In this document: one piece after another, positions 11,939 to 24,100 of the stretch
Position numbering within the stretch: the stretch's first letter is position 1
Layout: every line of letters starts with the position of its first letter
Source: Bursaphelenchus xylophilus
Taxonomy: Eukaryota; Nematoda; Chromadorea; Rhabditida; Aphelenchoididae
Reading direction: 5' to 3'
Length of the DNA: 64,000 nucleotides
Assembly: GCA_904066235.2 (NCBI GenBank)
Contig: CAJFCV020000002.1
Span: forward strand, 1,178,001 to 1,242,000
Made by a program: the position numbers and the translations under genes
Notes under the pieces: generated by a model
The model's database searches: none
What the model saw: the letters and a program-made list of their open reading frames with translations, nothing else
What the model was told of the DNA's origin: nothing

Positions 11939-14611
11939 TCAGCTTAGCCAAGAAGGTGACAAAACAGCAATAAATACAAATAATGGACTGAAGATGACGG
12001 GAGATAATGCGTATGGCGACAAGATCAGTCCGCTAAGACTCAAGGGTGAGCCAATAATTGGGGTCAAAACGAACGGCGATAGGATAATGGGCGATCCCAC
12101 ACTGGGACTCAAAATTAGAGGGGCCATACAAATGGGGGACAAAATGATAGGGGAGAACACAGTTGGTGACAGAATTAGAGGGAGCATCACACTGGGGGAC
12201 AAGATGAGGGGCGAGAAAACGCCCGGAGACAGAATTGCAGGATGCAAAGCGAACGGCGACAAGATTAGAGGCGAGAACACGAATGGTGCGAGAATCAGTG
12301 TACCTAGCACACGCGGCGAAAGAATGACAGGAACAAACAACCAAGGCGACAGAATGATAGCCCCAAAAACGGACGGAGACAAGATAAGAGGCGTCAGGAC
12401 AATCGGCGATAAAATGAATGGCTCAGAAGCCAACAATGGCTGAAGAACAGCAGGGACCAAGAGCACTGGCGATAAGATAATACCAGGCAACAATTGACGC
12501 TTTCGGCGGCGTTGATGGTCGGACTTATAATCGACCGAAAACTTTTCCAGCTTTGCGAGCGTGTGGAAATCTTCATGCATCCGGTCGCGAATTTGGTCAC
12601 TCGTCATGTTCATGAGTCGGTGATAAACGTCCGGGCGGTGTTCGGGAGAGTTGGGGCCGTAAAGAATCTCAATTTGGTGCTTGGTTAGGACAGAGTAGCC
12701 CGTTGAGTTCATTTCGCGCAGCTAAAAGCAAAGAGAGAAATTTTTGGCCAGTTCAAGTGGTAGATAAACCGCCAGTGGTCTCATTTCTCCTCTCATGAAT
12801 ACGTACCTGGTCTTTCGTGTAGTTCTGATGCAACGTCTCAAACATCTTGATGTACTCCTCTGACGCCCCCAATTCTACAGCATCCTTTTTCGTGGCATAC
12901 ATTGGTTCCCCCTTGTCATTAACCATATGCGTCATATTTGTCATCAAACTCATTGTCTTGTTGAATTCAATATTCTTAACATCGTCTTCCAGCATATCGC
13001 TTTGTTCGTTGACGCCGGCCGCCTCCATTATGACGTCCAGCCAAAGTTGTTGGTCCTTGCCGGTGAAGCCTTTGAGAAGGTTGGGTAGACTGGTAATGTT
13101 CTCGATCCCCTGACCTTGGCTGTGGAGGGAGAAGAGGGATGGGGAGACGAGGCTGATCTGAAAATTGAAATTTGAATGTTTTATAGGAACTTGATTGCCT
13201 AAAGTTCAATGTTTTTCGATTATTTTACTATGCCCAAGTAAGGACCATTTTCGCTTTGAGGCGCACGCCTTTATGTTAGCATTTCCGAAAATTTTGGGTT
13301 ATCAACATTTAAAACTTTTACGAGAGGCTGTTTCTTACATCATCATCTTGGTTCTCCTCCGGCACAACTCCCAAGAACCTCGGCGACACCAATTTCATAT
13401 TCTTGTCCTCAAAGTTGGTCGTGTTTTTGCCAGCGAAACTGTAGCCCAATTTCACTCCTCGACGAATCAGATCCATCACTTTTTCCTCGTAATTCTTTGG
13501 GGTTTTGCGGTTCTTGACAAAGTTCTTCAACTTCTCCGGGTTCTCAGCCATTTCTTCAATGTCCACGTCGACTGTTGGCTCCTTCTTCCCGGTCAATTTA
13601 TTTCGCAGTGACTTCATTTGGATTTGATTCATATTTTCCTCACTGTCGTTCTCCACCAACTTTTTGAACTTCTTTCTTTTCGCCCCATTAATCTTCAACT
13701 TCTCCACTGTGTTTTGCCATCTTGGAAGTTCGGTTTTGTTGTTGAGTTTCTTGATACTCTCCACTAAGATTTTGGCGATCTGGCCAATTGGAGTCAGCTG
13801 CTCCTTGTTTGAGTAGAGCGGATATCGGTCCTTCTTGTATATCTGGTAAGTAGGTGCCTTTCCTTGGGCCGTGTCGGATGTTCGATTCATTGATCTCTTG
13901 GATCTTGTTTGATGTTCGTCATCAATTCGGAAGCCGCCTTCGCTGACGGGCTGATACTTTTCCAGCCGTTGAACTCGATGTTTCTTTGGCTTGATCTCGG
14001 GCTTGATTTGGTTGTTGAGAAGTTTGGTCAAGCATCTTGCATGCTTCGGAATGTCGGTGGCACCGGATGAGCATTCACCGTACTTCTTGCTAATGGATTT
14101 ACGTTGACGCTTTAGTCTGAAAAGTAATGATTAAAGCATGATCATGCCTTTAATGTATTATTAAAGTAGTGTCTTAATAGGTCTATTGTAAGAGATTATG
14201 CACAAGCAAAGTTTATTACCACGTGAGCTTTGTGGCACTGTTGAGTAGCTTTGCCTGCTTACAAATCGATATGTAAGAGAGTCTTAATTTTTTTACGATC
14301 TATTTATGTTACCAGCTAGAGCATGGCATATAAGCTACCCGGCGTTATGCTATAGTTAGTAGAGGTGATTTATTACAATCAGCCTCTACTTGGACTTACT
14401 TATGATTGGCCACAGCCGACATCAACGAGCTCAGCCCGGTCTCGGCCCACTTTTGATACACATCCACCAGGTCATTGTCCTCGATGTTGGCCCGATAGTA
14501 TTTGTCACCCTCCTCCTTCTTGATGTCGATATTCCAGTCCACCTCTTGTGGCTTCCGAAACCCATAACAAATTGCCGGAAGCAGCAGCAGTGCAACTAAC
14601 CGCTGTTGCAT
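11939..14611 (-). CDS. MLT-10-like moulting-cycle protein, paralogue 2
   Basis: Four exons: 14611..14400, 14116..13339, 13157..12807 and 12721..11939, giving 707 residues with phases 2, 0, 0. The ATG follows an ACAG acceptor by one base. Residues 1-17 are a signal peptide. Exons 2-3 hold the conserved region: LKRQRKS, CLTKLL, ENDSEENMNQ, SFAGKNTTNFE, LVSPRFLGVVPEE and DQQLWLDVIMEAAGVNE. A basic site RRRKR near residues 518-522 resembles a furin-type cleavage site. It is followed to the C-terminus by about 14 hydrophobic repeats of the form (V/L)ILSPxVFxP, ending SPSWLS. This N-terminal domain plus proline-rich repeat layout is that of the C. elegans MLT-10 family (DUF644 plus P-rich repeats), secreted proteins required for moulting. 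The repeats create long antisense open frames that are not genes. Confidence 0.88.
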
Positions 14612-15266
14612 CCTGTAATCAGTAATGGCTGGTCGATCTATAACTCAGAAAAATGAAAGCTCAACTTCTCCGGATCCTCTAGGGCGGCAAACCCAATATC
14701 ATTAATCCGCAGCAAGTTTATGTTTGTCGCAACATGCGGATGAAACGTTGGGGAGAGTATCGGATATCCAGCTTCGCGCTGTTTATGACGACAATAAATA
14801 CCCCCACAGTTCAACCCCTGGTGAAACGCACAAACTCAGTAGGACTTTGTGTTGGTGGACCGGGTGTTGCTGCAAGACCCACATGGTTAGCGCATTGCCG
14901 CCCATCTCTTTGGAAATCCGTGTTGAAACTTTTCTCATACATCACCAACGTTTGCTTCAGATATCTTTCCGGGTTTTTCTTACTTTCTTGACCCCTCCCC
15001 ACAGTCGACCGGATCCATGCTGTAAAGAGCAAAAAAACTGGGGGATTTACGACAAAGATCGATGGCTACGCGAGGTTTTTATGAAGCTGGAAACAGATTT
15101 TGAAGGTTCCAATTAAACACGGTGATTTTTGGTTGAAGCGATCTTTGCAGAGCTGAAGATCCACCCACTGAAAGTTGAAAGTTTCGCTGTTTGGAGCTTC
15201 AAAATTTTAAGTCTTTAGGGTCTCTGTAGTCTGTGTTATGCATGACTTTGGGTTTGACATCATCTA
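14612..15266. other. Upstream region of MLT-10 paralogue 2
   Basis: Presumed promoter/outron for the minus-strand gene ending at 11939. No further gene or known element was identified. Confidence 0.4.
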
Positions 15267-15398
15267 TCAGCCTGTCGGGAAAGTAGTGAGCGCAATATCG
15301 CTGCGGCAATCGAGGCGCTGAAGTGAAAAGAGCAATTCGATTTTTCTCGGCGCAGATGCGATTTTCGATACGATAAGGCGCATTATTTCTCCGACAAA
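15267..15398. mobile_element. Palindromic MITE family 4, copy at 15.3 kb
   Basis: Starts TCAGCCTGTCGGGAAAGTAG and ends with the eroded inverse TTATTTCTCCGACAAA, with TA on both sides. Related copies lie at 51434-51588 and 62236-62374. Confidence 0.7.
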
Positions 15399-15494
15399 TA
15401 GTGAGCGCTTAATCTTCGTTTATGGAGATTAAATTTATATTGTTTTATCAACCCTCTGCAACATTCGGGCCAAAATTTTTTTCGCCCAAAAGAT

Positions 15495-15735
15495 TGACTC
15501 TGCACAGTGCACCGCCGCGGAAACTCCTTGTCGCAACTTTTCAAACGGCGACGATCAAAATTCACGGTGCGCTGCGACCCCGCACCGTGCGAAATGAATT
15601 TCTTTGAAAGGCGTTCCTTTTTTATGTCGCGCGACTAGCGTGCACAGTGCGCTTTCTTTTTGCACTGTGCTGATTTTTTATCGCAAAAATTCAAATATTT
15701 TGCGATTCCGAGTTCATGCACAGTGCGGAAACATA
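15495..15735. repeat. Cluster of GCACNGTGC palindromes (cluster 2)
   Basis: At least five copies or one-mismatch variants of the palindrome (GCACAGTGC, GCACCGTGC, GCACTGTGC) are spread over about 240 bp, in otherwise dissimilar sequence. Confidence 0.6.
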
Positions 15736-16486
15736 CCAAGCCTTTTTTGGGCCGCCTGACTAGTTTTCATCAGCGTTGATTCTTTTTTGCCTTTTTTCCG
15801 CCAAAGAGGCAGTAAAAATCCCTTTCGTTGATTCGCCATCGACATATGAACATTCACTGATCAATAAACTATAAGTGTTTCGAAGCCCACGTTGTTCGTA
15901 TTTTTGAGAGATCACTATCGCTTTCTCTTTTTTCGACTTTTTCCGGTTACTTGTGCTAGTTAAAAATTGCATGAAACTTGTTGATTTTGAAAGCAATAAG
16001 GCAATATTGGATACAAATTATTCAAAGCCAAAGATATGATTGAGAAATTTAGGAAAATTTAGGAAGTGCCGCTGGTCCTACTACTTTAATGGTTACAATG
16101 ACCAATCTAAGCGGCGGAAAACTGCCTGTTTTTAGATTGTAAATGGCTCTAAACTTCAGGGTGTCTTCTGTAATGCAAGGCCTTTAAACTACCGCATTTT
16201 TGCTCACCTGCCTATCTTCTAATCGTAAGGCATGATGATGGATTTTTAAGGTCTTGTAAATCCCCGCAAAGTATCTACAAATTCCAAAGCCCAATATAAA
16301 GTTCGGGGTATTAAAATTCCTTAGTTCAAGATCAAGTTCAGGTCTTCAGGGTGAAGCAGAACTTCCATAGCTATCTGCAGCATAAATGCGACAAAATTTT
16401 TATCAAATTTTTATTTGTAATCATTGATAAATATTACTTAATTTACTTATTACAGGGCAACACTCCCACCCTCCACCTTGCCATTG
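15736..16486. other. Intergenic downstream of MLT-10 paralogue 3
   Basis: No supported gene; presumably the 3' flank of the gene ending at 16487. Confidence 0.4.
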
Positions 16487-19003
16487 TTAACTCAACCAAC
16501 TTGGCGACAAAATAGCCGCGAAAGCGATCAGCGGACTCCAAATAACTGGCGACAACGCGTATGGACTCAAGACCAACGCACCCAACGCCATGGGCGAGGC
16601 GATGATGGGCGAGAGCACAAACGGCGACAGCACTAAAGGTGAGCCCACCATAGGATTCAGAATAAGTGGGGATAAACACAGTGGCGACAGAATTAGAGGG
16701 GTGAAGACTTGAGGCGATAAGATAAATGGGACCAAAACGAGAGGACTCAACACTAGCGGATTGAAGACACCTGGTGACAAGATAGCCGGGTGGACTGCGA
16801 GCGGGGTTAGGATAATGGGAGCGAAGATAAAGGGCGATAGGACTAATGCTCCTAAGACACGAGGAGACAGAACTAGCGGGACAAACATCCATGGCGACAA
16901 TACGACGGCGCCAAAAACTGATGGGGACAGAATTAGCGGGGTAAAGATGATGGGTGACAAAACAAAAGCTTGAGACGCAGTAGCAGGCATAGCAATTACT
17001 GGGAAGAACGAGACGGGTGATAGGACTATGTCCCTTTGTTTGACCTCGAATTTCTTCATCTCTGCCATTTCATGGATATTATTGTGCATGTGATGATGGA
17101 TCTCGTCTTCCGTCAAATTTTTGAACTTTTCCAAGGCTTTGGAGTTGTTCATGGGGGAGTGCTCGCCATAGAGAAGTTGCAATTGATCGTTGTTGAGGAC
17201 GGCGTAACCAGTGGAGTTCATTTCGCGGAGCTGAAAGGCGTGCAATATATTTTTTTGATGATTTTTTTCGTCAACTAATCTTTGATCTATTCTCACCTGA
17301 TCTTTCGTATAAGACAAATGAAGTTTTTCGAAGAGCTCGACTGGAGCCACATCTCCGCCAAGTTCAGTGATGTTCTCCTTTGTGGCATACAACGGAGTAC
17401 CGTGCTCGTCAATCATTGATGAGACGTTTGTCATCAAATTCCGAGTCTGTGTGATTTCATATTCCTTTATTTCTCCGTCCAACTTCTCGGCTTCTTCGTT
17501 GACTCCAGCTGCTTCCATGATAACGTCCAGCCATATTTGTTGGTCTTGCAGGCCAGCGTGTTTCAGGAGATTGGGCAGGCTGGTGAGATTTTCCACGCCA
17601 ACTCCTTCGTTGTGAAGGGAGAAGAGTGACGGGGAGATTAGGTTAATCTGAAATGTAGATTACAATGGCGGACTTGAATCATTGTCAGAAAAGGTGCCAT
17701 TTTGCATCCGGGAAGGGCCAAAAAATGTAGCAAAATGCCTCCTTCTCCAAGTGAAAAAACTCCGATTTCAAAAGCGCTCTTTTTGTAAGGGAAAGGACCC
17801 TTCAAAACTTAGCTTTTCTATTTGGAGAGGGAGGCATTTTGCTACATTTTTGATACTTTCCAGATGCAAATTTATACGTTTTTTGCCACTGGATCAGGTC
17901 CGTTGCGGTATCGTTTTTTCCCAGAGATATTCCTTTGGTTAATGCCTTACCTCATCATCCTGTGCTTCCTCCGGCACAACCCCTAAGAACCTCGGCGAAA
18001 CCAATTTCAATGTTCTGTTATCAAAGTTGGTTGTGTCCTTTCCAGCTATCGAATACACCAACTTCATCGCGTCACGGATAGTATCGACAACTCTTTCTTC
18101 TGGCTTCCTTTTCTTTTTATGCGCGTTAACAAACTCTTTCAACTTCTGTGGATCCTTCATCAACTCCTCCAGATCCACATCCTCAACCGTCTGTTTTCCA
18201 TCAGCACCCAGCATCTTCTCCTTGAGGCCTCTGAGCGCCATCTGGTTCATATTTTCCTCACTGTCGTCTTCGATAAGCTTTTTATACCTCTTTCTTTTGT
18301 CCCCATTCTTTCTCAGCTTGCTCACGGTATCTTGCCAGCCCGGAACTTCGGTTTTATTTTTGGCATTCTTCACTGTCTCCAGCAGAACTTTCGCAATTGA
18401 CCCTAGTGGAGTTAACTGGCCTCTGTTGCTGCTCAACCGATAGCTATTGGTCTGGGTGACCTTCGGCGAGCGCTGCCTTCGTTCTGTTCGAGTTCGAAAG
18501 CCTCCATCCCAACCAAGTTCGGCGGTTTTAGAGCGATATTTCTCAAGTCTCGCGCCTTTCTTTGGCTTGCTGATAACTTCGGGTTGCATCTCGTTTTTTA
18601 ACAGCTTGGATAAGCACTTGGCATGCTTGGTGATTGTGGTGGCCTCTGATGAGCACTTGCCAAACTTCTTGGCTGTGGAGCGGCGTTGACGTTTCAGCCT
18701 GGAAATAATATGGACAATTTTATGAAGAATTGTCGTCTTAAATGTACCACAGCTCTATTACTGCTTCCCCAAGTCTTACTTTTTCTGCGCCACCGCCGAA
18801 AACAGCGAGCTTAAGCCAGTGTCAACCCATTTATTATACATTTGAAGATAGTCAGCGTCCGTGATCTGGGCCTGGTAGAATTTTTCATTTGGCCCTTTTT
18901 TGATTTCCAAATCGAGGTTTGGGACGAATGGCTTCTGGCCTTGCTCGGCCGCGGACAAACATGCTGTCCAAAAGAAGATCGTAGACCCAAGAAGAGGTCG
19001 CAT
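16487..19003 (-). CDS. MLT-10-like moulting-cycle protein, paralogue 3
   Basis: Four exons: 19003..18780, 18698..17951, 17647..17297 and 17230..16487, giving 688 residues. The ATG lies two bases after a GCAG acceptor. Intron positions and phases match paralogue 2 exactly, and exon 3 has the same length (351 nt). Signal peptide MRPLLGSTIFFWTACLSAAE. Conserved blocks include LKRQRRS, SVAKVLLET-type sequence, EDDSEENMNQM, AGKDTTNFD, LVSPRFLGVVPEE and DQQIWLDVIMEAAGVNE. Residues from about 530 onward are LSP repeats ending LSPSWLS. Unlike paralogue 2 there is no RRRKR site before the repeats; the sequence is VKQRDIVLSP. Intron 2 holds a degenerate family-1 MITE. A role in cuticle shedding or apical matrix is inferred from the family. 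Confidence 0.88.
17665..17914. mobile_element. Palindromic MITE family 1, copy 2 (intronic, eroded ends)
   Basis: Lies inside intron 2 of MLT-10 paralogue 3. The interior palindrome is well preserved, with TTTGCATCCGGGAAG near the left and its inverse near 17870. The terminal CAGTG blocks are mutated. Confidence 0.75.
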
Positions 19004-19914
19004 TGCTGCAATCTATGTTATTGTGTAGCACGGATATACGTCCTGTTATAAAAGGATTTGGTTTGTAAAAAGGAAAAATAGCCCAAGGCTTCTAAACTTT
19101 TAATAAAAAATCGGAAAAAAATTTTGGTTCACCCTAATAATATAATGTCTATCTGTTCTAAAGAAAATAGGGTATAGTTGCAAGCGTTTGAGGATCCAAA
19201 ATTAAGCTGAGGCCACAAACTCTCACCCACATCTATCCTTAAAGTATTCCCTCCAACTACACTGCTCTGACCTGCACCACAACCTCAATTGTAACCAAAT
19301 TTTCCGTCTGCGAGGTCGCGAATTTCAACTCATCGACGCAAACAGGGTCTCGCTTTTTTTTGCACTTTTGTCGGAACGTACCAAATTAGCTGGCATCAGG
19401 TGCGGGTCGCTCCACCCCATCGTACTGTTTCCATTGGTACCAGTGGAATTAACCTGCATTAATTTCCACATCCTGCCCGCCACATGCCTTTGGGCGGAAT
19501 TGTCTGCGAATTTCGTTTTTTCTAAATGTTTTAGTCTCCGACTTGTAATACTCTTAACTAATTTCCGTTGCCGCCGTTTTCATTCAGATTAACGCAGGAG
19601 ATGTTTCGACCTCTCCAAAAATCGCTAATTCTTGGAAGAAAAGAGGCATGGCTTCCTTGATCTTTGGATTAAAGAAACATGGCGCTGAGCAAGAATCTAT
19701 TTTTTAGTTTGGTTTTACCAGTGGGCATTACCAGGCGTTTGAGTTCATGATTCAATGTGTGTGGTCTGGGGAGGGGGGTAGTTGGAGTCTAGACAGTTCT
19801 GGTAATGGATTTATCGGCAAGTAGGAAGATTGTGAACTCCTCTTTGAGTCGAGCAAAGGTTAGCTGATTTATCAAACGCTGATTTTCTTCAAAGCCTTAC
19901 AGATGTCTCGTTGT
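19004..19914. other. Upstream region of MLT-10 paralogue 3
   Basis: Presumed promoter of the minus-strand gene. No coding frame or RNA gene supported. Confidence 0.4.
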
Positions 19915-20168
19915 AAAGTGGCGGACCTGATCCAGTGGCAAAAAACATACCATTTTGCATCCCGGAAATATCAAAAATGTGGCAAAATACCTTCATTTCC
20001 AAGTGAAAGACTCCGATTTCAAAAAGCACGCCCGCTATTTTTGTGAGGGAAAAGGCGCGCTCTTCAAAACGGAGTTTTTTCACTTGGAGAGGGAAGTATT
20101 TTGCTGCATTTTTGATACTTTCCGGATGCGAAATGGTACGTTTTTGCCACTGGGTCCGGTTGACTACT
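19915..20168. mobile_element. Palindromic MITE family 1, copy 3
   Basis: Starts with a mutated terminus AAAGTGGCGGACCTGATCC and ends CTGGGTCCGGTTGACTACTG. The full palindromic interior is present. Confidence 0.8.
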
Positions 20169-20296
20169 GTAGCTTTTGTAGTGTTTTGTGGTTAATCCTT
20201 GTTTAAGACAAGAACGGGATTTGGTTAAATTTACGTAATTACAAACAACATACATTCTTTTTTGTATTATTTATAATCTAAGCACTTTATTTCCAG

Positions 20297-20528
20297 GCAA
20301 CTCAGTGGCAAAGATGGCTCCGTTAGAAAAGTTTGAATTGATGTTGAATCTGCGCTGGCTGTTAACTCAAGGATCAACCAAGTAGAATGCCACTCTGTTG
20401 ACGTCCGTCTTATGCCACTTGCCCAAGTTTTGGCTGAGCATAGAGACACTGTTGTTGTTCGCAAATTGTAGGATGCCGAAGAGCAGGAATTACATGGTGA
20501 AAGAAGGCCAAATCGAAAGAAAAAATGA
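20297..20528 (+). pseudogene. Possible pseudo-exon of unknown identity
   Basis: After a TTTCCAG acceptor, one frame reads QLSGKDGSVRKV, then a stop, then IDVESALAVNSRINQVECHS and VDVRLMPLAQVLAEHRDTV, then a second stop, then DAEEQELHGERRPNRKKK. Composition and residue order look protein-like, but two in-frame stops break it. I do not recognise the family and saw no flanking exons. Confidence 0.25.
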
Positions 20529-21124
20529 ACTGTAAAACGTTTTGCGGCCATCAAGTTTCTCATTTATTGTGTTACACCCATTAACTCGTTTGGATAAAAA
20601 ATTGAGCGAAAGAAAATTTGCTGTTATCGAATGCCGTCGATTTTAACTGGGGAGTTTTTTTGGGCCATTGCAAGTTTCCTTACGTAAGACTTTGTTGCCC
20701 GCTTTAATTTTTCATAACTTCTTTTCCGATTTTATCTAACTCCTCTTCCTCCCGACCATTCTGCCTCAACGTGGTTGCAGCGAGTCGTTCGGTGGTTATA
20801 AACATTCCTTCAAATTTAGGTTGATTGTTTCGTCAACTCCGAATGTTTCTTAAAATGTTTCTTTGCGCGACTGACCCAAAAGAAACCAAGATATAGGATT
20901 TTTACGAAATCCGGTAAAACCGGGGATTTCAAGTAGAAAACAAGAGTTAAGAAAACAAACACAAGGCACATCTGCGACGACATTTATCATCTTTTTTATA
21001 ACATCAGATAAACGTTAGCGTTTGATTGGTTTGTTGATCTCGGACTACAAGTTTTGATCAAGTTGCTTTTTATTATACCAAAATTAATATTACACTGCTC
21101 TCAGAGGGGAACGGAATTTTGTTA
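20529..21124. other. Intergenic downstream of MLT-10 paralogue 4
   Basis: No supported feature. Confidence 0.4.
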
Positions 21125-24100
21125 TTAGCTCAACCAGCTCGGTGACAAGACGGCTGCAAATAGGATCAACTCGCTTGCAATGATCGGCGAAAGCGCGTAT
21201 GGACTCAGGAACAGCGCCGAAACTCCCTGAGGACTCAAAATAATCGGCGATAATACAAACGGACTCAGCACAAGAGGAGAACCTACAGCTGGCGATAAAA
21301 TCAACGGGGACAACACTAGTGGGGACAAGATTACGGGGACAAAAACTAGCGGTGACAGAATTAGAGGTGATAGCACAAACGGGGTTAAGACGGCAACATC
21401 CAAGACCCCGGGCGACAAAATAACCGGATGCAGAACTAAAGGAGATAAGACTACGGGTGAGAGGACAAACGGTGAGACGATCAGCGGTGAGAGGACACGA
21501 GGAGAGACAATAACAGGCACAAACATCCACGGCGAAAGGATGACCGGGCCCAACAAGGCCGGCGATAAAATCACGGGCGTAAAGAGAAGCGGGGAAAGCA
21601 CGATCGGCTGAGATGCCAGATCGGGCGCCAATACCAATGGCACTAGAACAAGAGGGGACAAAGTAACGTCCTTTTTTCGTAGTTTGAAACTCTCCATTTC
21701 TGCGATTTTTGCAATATCTTTGGGAATTTGCTGATGAATCTCTTTGGTGGTGAAGTTGGAGAGAAATTTGTGGGTGTCCGAGTTGTTGTAGGGAGAGGCG
21801 CTTCCATAGATTGCGTCAATTTGGTCCTTACGCATTACCGAATAGCCTGTAGTGTTCATTTCCGCAATCTGAAAACCGATAATGCTTTTTTAAAATGATA
21901 TCTTAGTCATCAAAAAGTACAGTGGGGGACCTGATCCAGTGGCAAAAAACGTGCCATTTTGCATCCGGGAAGTATCAAAATGTGGCAAAATGCATCCCTC
22001 TCCAAGTGAAAAAAACTCCAATTTCAAAATTCTTTTTGTGAGGGAAAGGGCGCGCCCTTCAAAACGACGTTTTTTTCACTTGGACAGGGAAGCATTTTGC
22101 CACATTTTTGATGCTTCCCAGATGCAAAATGGCACGTTTTTTTCTACTGGATCCGTCACTGTATAACATTAAAAAAATTTGATTGAATAAAGCTATTTTG
22201 ATGCAAAACCCCACCTGCTTTTTGCTCATGGTCTTGAGAAACTCCTGATAATACTCCACTTTCTGCTTTTCATACTCCGTTCCGCCAAGATCCGTTAAAT
22301 TATCCTTGGTAAAATACAATGGATGTCCATCTTCTCTTCGGAATTTACTTATATCAGTTTGATTGGCAAGATTCCCAAGGACTATGTTGTCATCATCCTC
22401 GATGTGCTGTAAAAGACGACCTCATTTTCAACGCATTTTGAAATCAAGCTTATGCAAACACTTTTAAGTTTAAAACGGCTCACATTTTCCAAGTCATTTG
22501 TGCGATCCGTGACTCCAGCGGCTTCCAAAATAAAATCCAGCCACATTTGCTGGTCTTTCACTTCGAATCCGCGCATTAGTTGCGGAATACTGGTCAGATT
22601 TTCAATTCCTTCGCCTTCATCATGAAGCGAAAACAATGATGGGCTGAGAAAGTCGATCTAAAAATGTAAATGCTTTACAACTCGTGCCAATTTTCTCCCT
22701 TTTACAGTGACCTGATCCAGTGGCAAAAAACATACCATTCTGCATACGGGAAGTATTTAAAAAATGTGGAAAAATACCTTCCTCTCCCAGTAAAAAACTC
22801 CGTTTTGAAGAGCGCGCCCTTTCCCTCACAAAAAGATATTTGAAATGGAGTTTAAAAGGAATTTTTTCCACTTGGAGAGGGAGGTATTTTGCTACATTTT
22901 TTGATACCTCCCGGATGCAAAATAATACGTTTTTTGCCATTGGATCAGGTCCGCCATTGTATGTGTTCCATCGAAAAAAATATCCTCTAGAACTGCACGG
23001 CTAATCAGCATCAGCATGGAATGAAATGCCACATCTTCATGATACAGCGAGAGACCGGATCCAGTGGCAAAAACGTACCATTTTGTATTCCGGAAGCATC
23101 AAAAATGTGGCAAAATGCTTCCTCTCCAAATGAAAAACCTCCGTTTTGAAGGGCGCGCCCTTTCCCTCACAAAAAGAGAAATACCTCGCTTTCCAAAATG
23201 GAGTTTCAAAAGAGTTTTTTTCAATTGGAAAAGGAGGCATTTTGCTACACTTTTTGTACTTCCCGGATCCAAAACGGTACGTTTTTTGCCAATGGATCTG
23301 GTCCGCCACCGTACTTTCTTTGAGTACAAAGTGTGGCAGCCTCTCTTACCTCATCCTCCTTTTTGTTTTCCTTTACAACACCGAAAAACCGCGGCGAAAC
23401 AAACTTCATATCCTTCTTCTCAAAGTTGGTCGTATTCTTCCCGGACAAGGAATATGCCAGCTTCAGCGCGTCCTTTACGAACTGCATCAGCCTCCCTTCG
23501 GGTTTCATTTTTGTCGACTTCAACTTCTTTTCAATCAATTTGTCCATTTGCTTTGGATCTTTGAAAGCCTTGTCTAACTAAAACAATGGATTTTCTTGCA
23601 TCATATTGTCTATGGAGAGTTACCTCAGCTTTTTCGTCTTCATTCTTCGTACTCCGTTGAAATGCAAAGGAGCTCATTTGAGCCATTTTCTCCTCACTGT
23701 CATTTTCCAGCTCTTTTCGAGCCTTCCGTTGCTCCCTTTCGGATGCAACTTTTTTTAACCGCGAGACGGTGACTTCCCAACTGAAAATTATACATATACA
23801 GTGACGGACCACATCTAGTGGCAAAAACTTTGAAGGGCGCGCTTTTGAAATCGGAGTTTTTTCACTTGGAGGAGGAGGTATTTTGCTGCGTTTTTGATAC
23901 TTCCCGGATGCAAAATGGCACGTTTTTTGCCACTGGATCAGGTCCGCCACTTTAAGGTAAGTGCTGGTTACAAAAAATTTTTTAAGACTTCCATTCCTTG
24001 TAAAACAGATTTTGTAAAGCAAACAGTACAGTGACGGACTCGATCCAGTAGCAAAAAGCGTATCATTTTGCATCCGGGAGGTATCCAAAGTGTGGCAAAA

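Noticed and set aside
11994..12443. 149-residue open frame on the plus strand rich in GDKI-type repeats
   Set aside because: It is the exact antisense shadow of the LSP repeats in exon 4 of MLT-10 paralogue 2. The same shadow appears over paralogues 3 and 4.
17231..17296. In-frame continuation across intron 3 of MLT-10 paralogue 3
   Set aside because: The 66 bp is open by chance. GTGAGA/TTTCAG borders and the DQ-LREM junction in paralogue 2 show it is an intron.
23064..23564. Long plus-strand open frame over MLT-10 paralogue 4
   Set aside because: It reads through palindromic MITE copy 6 and then antisense of a real exon. Similar frames (HFASGKYQKCGKM-type translations) recur at every family-1 MITE and are transposon read-through.
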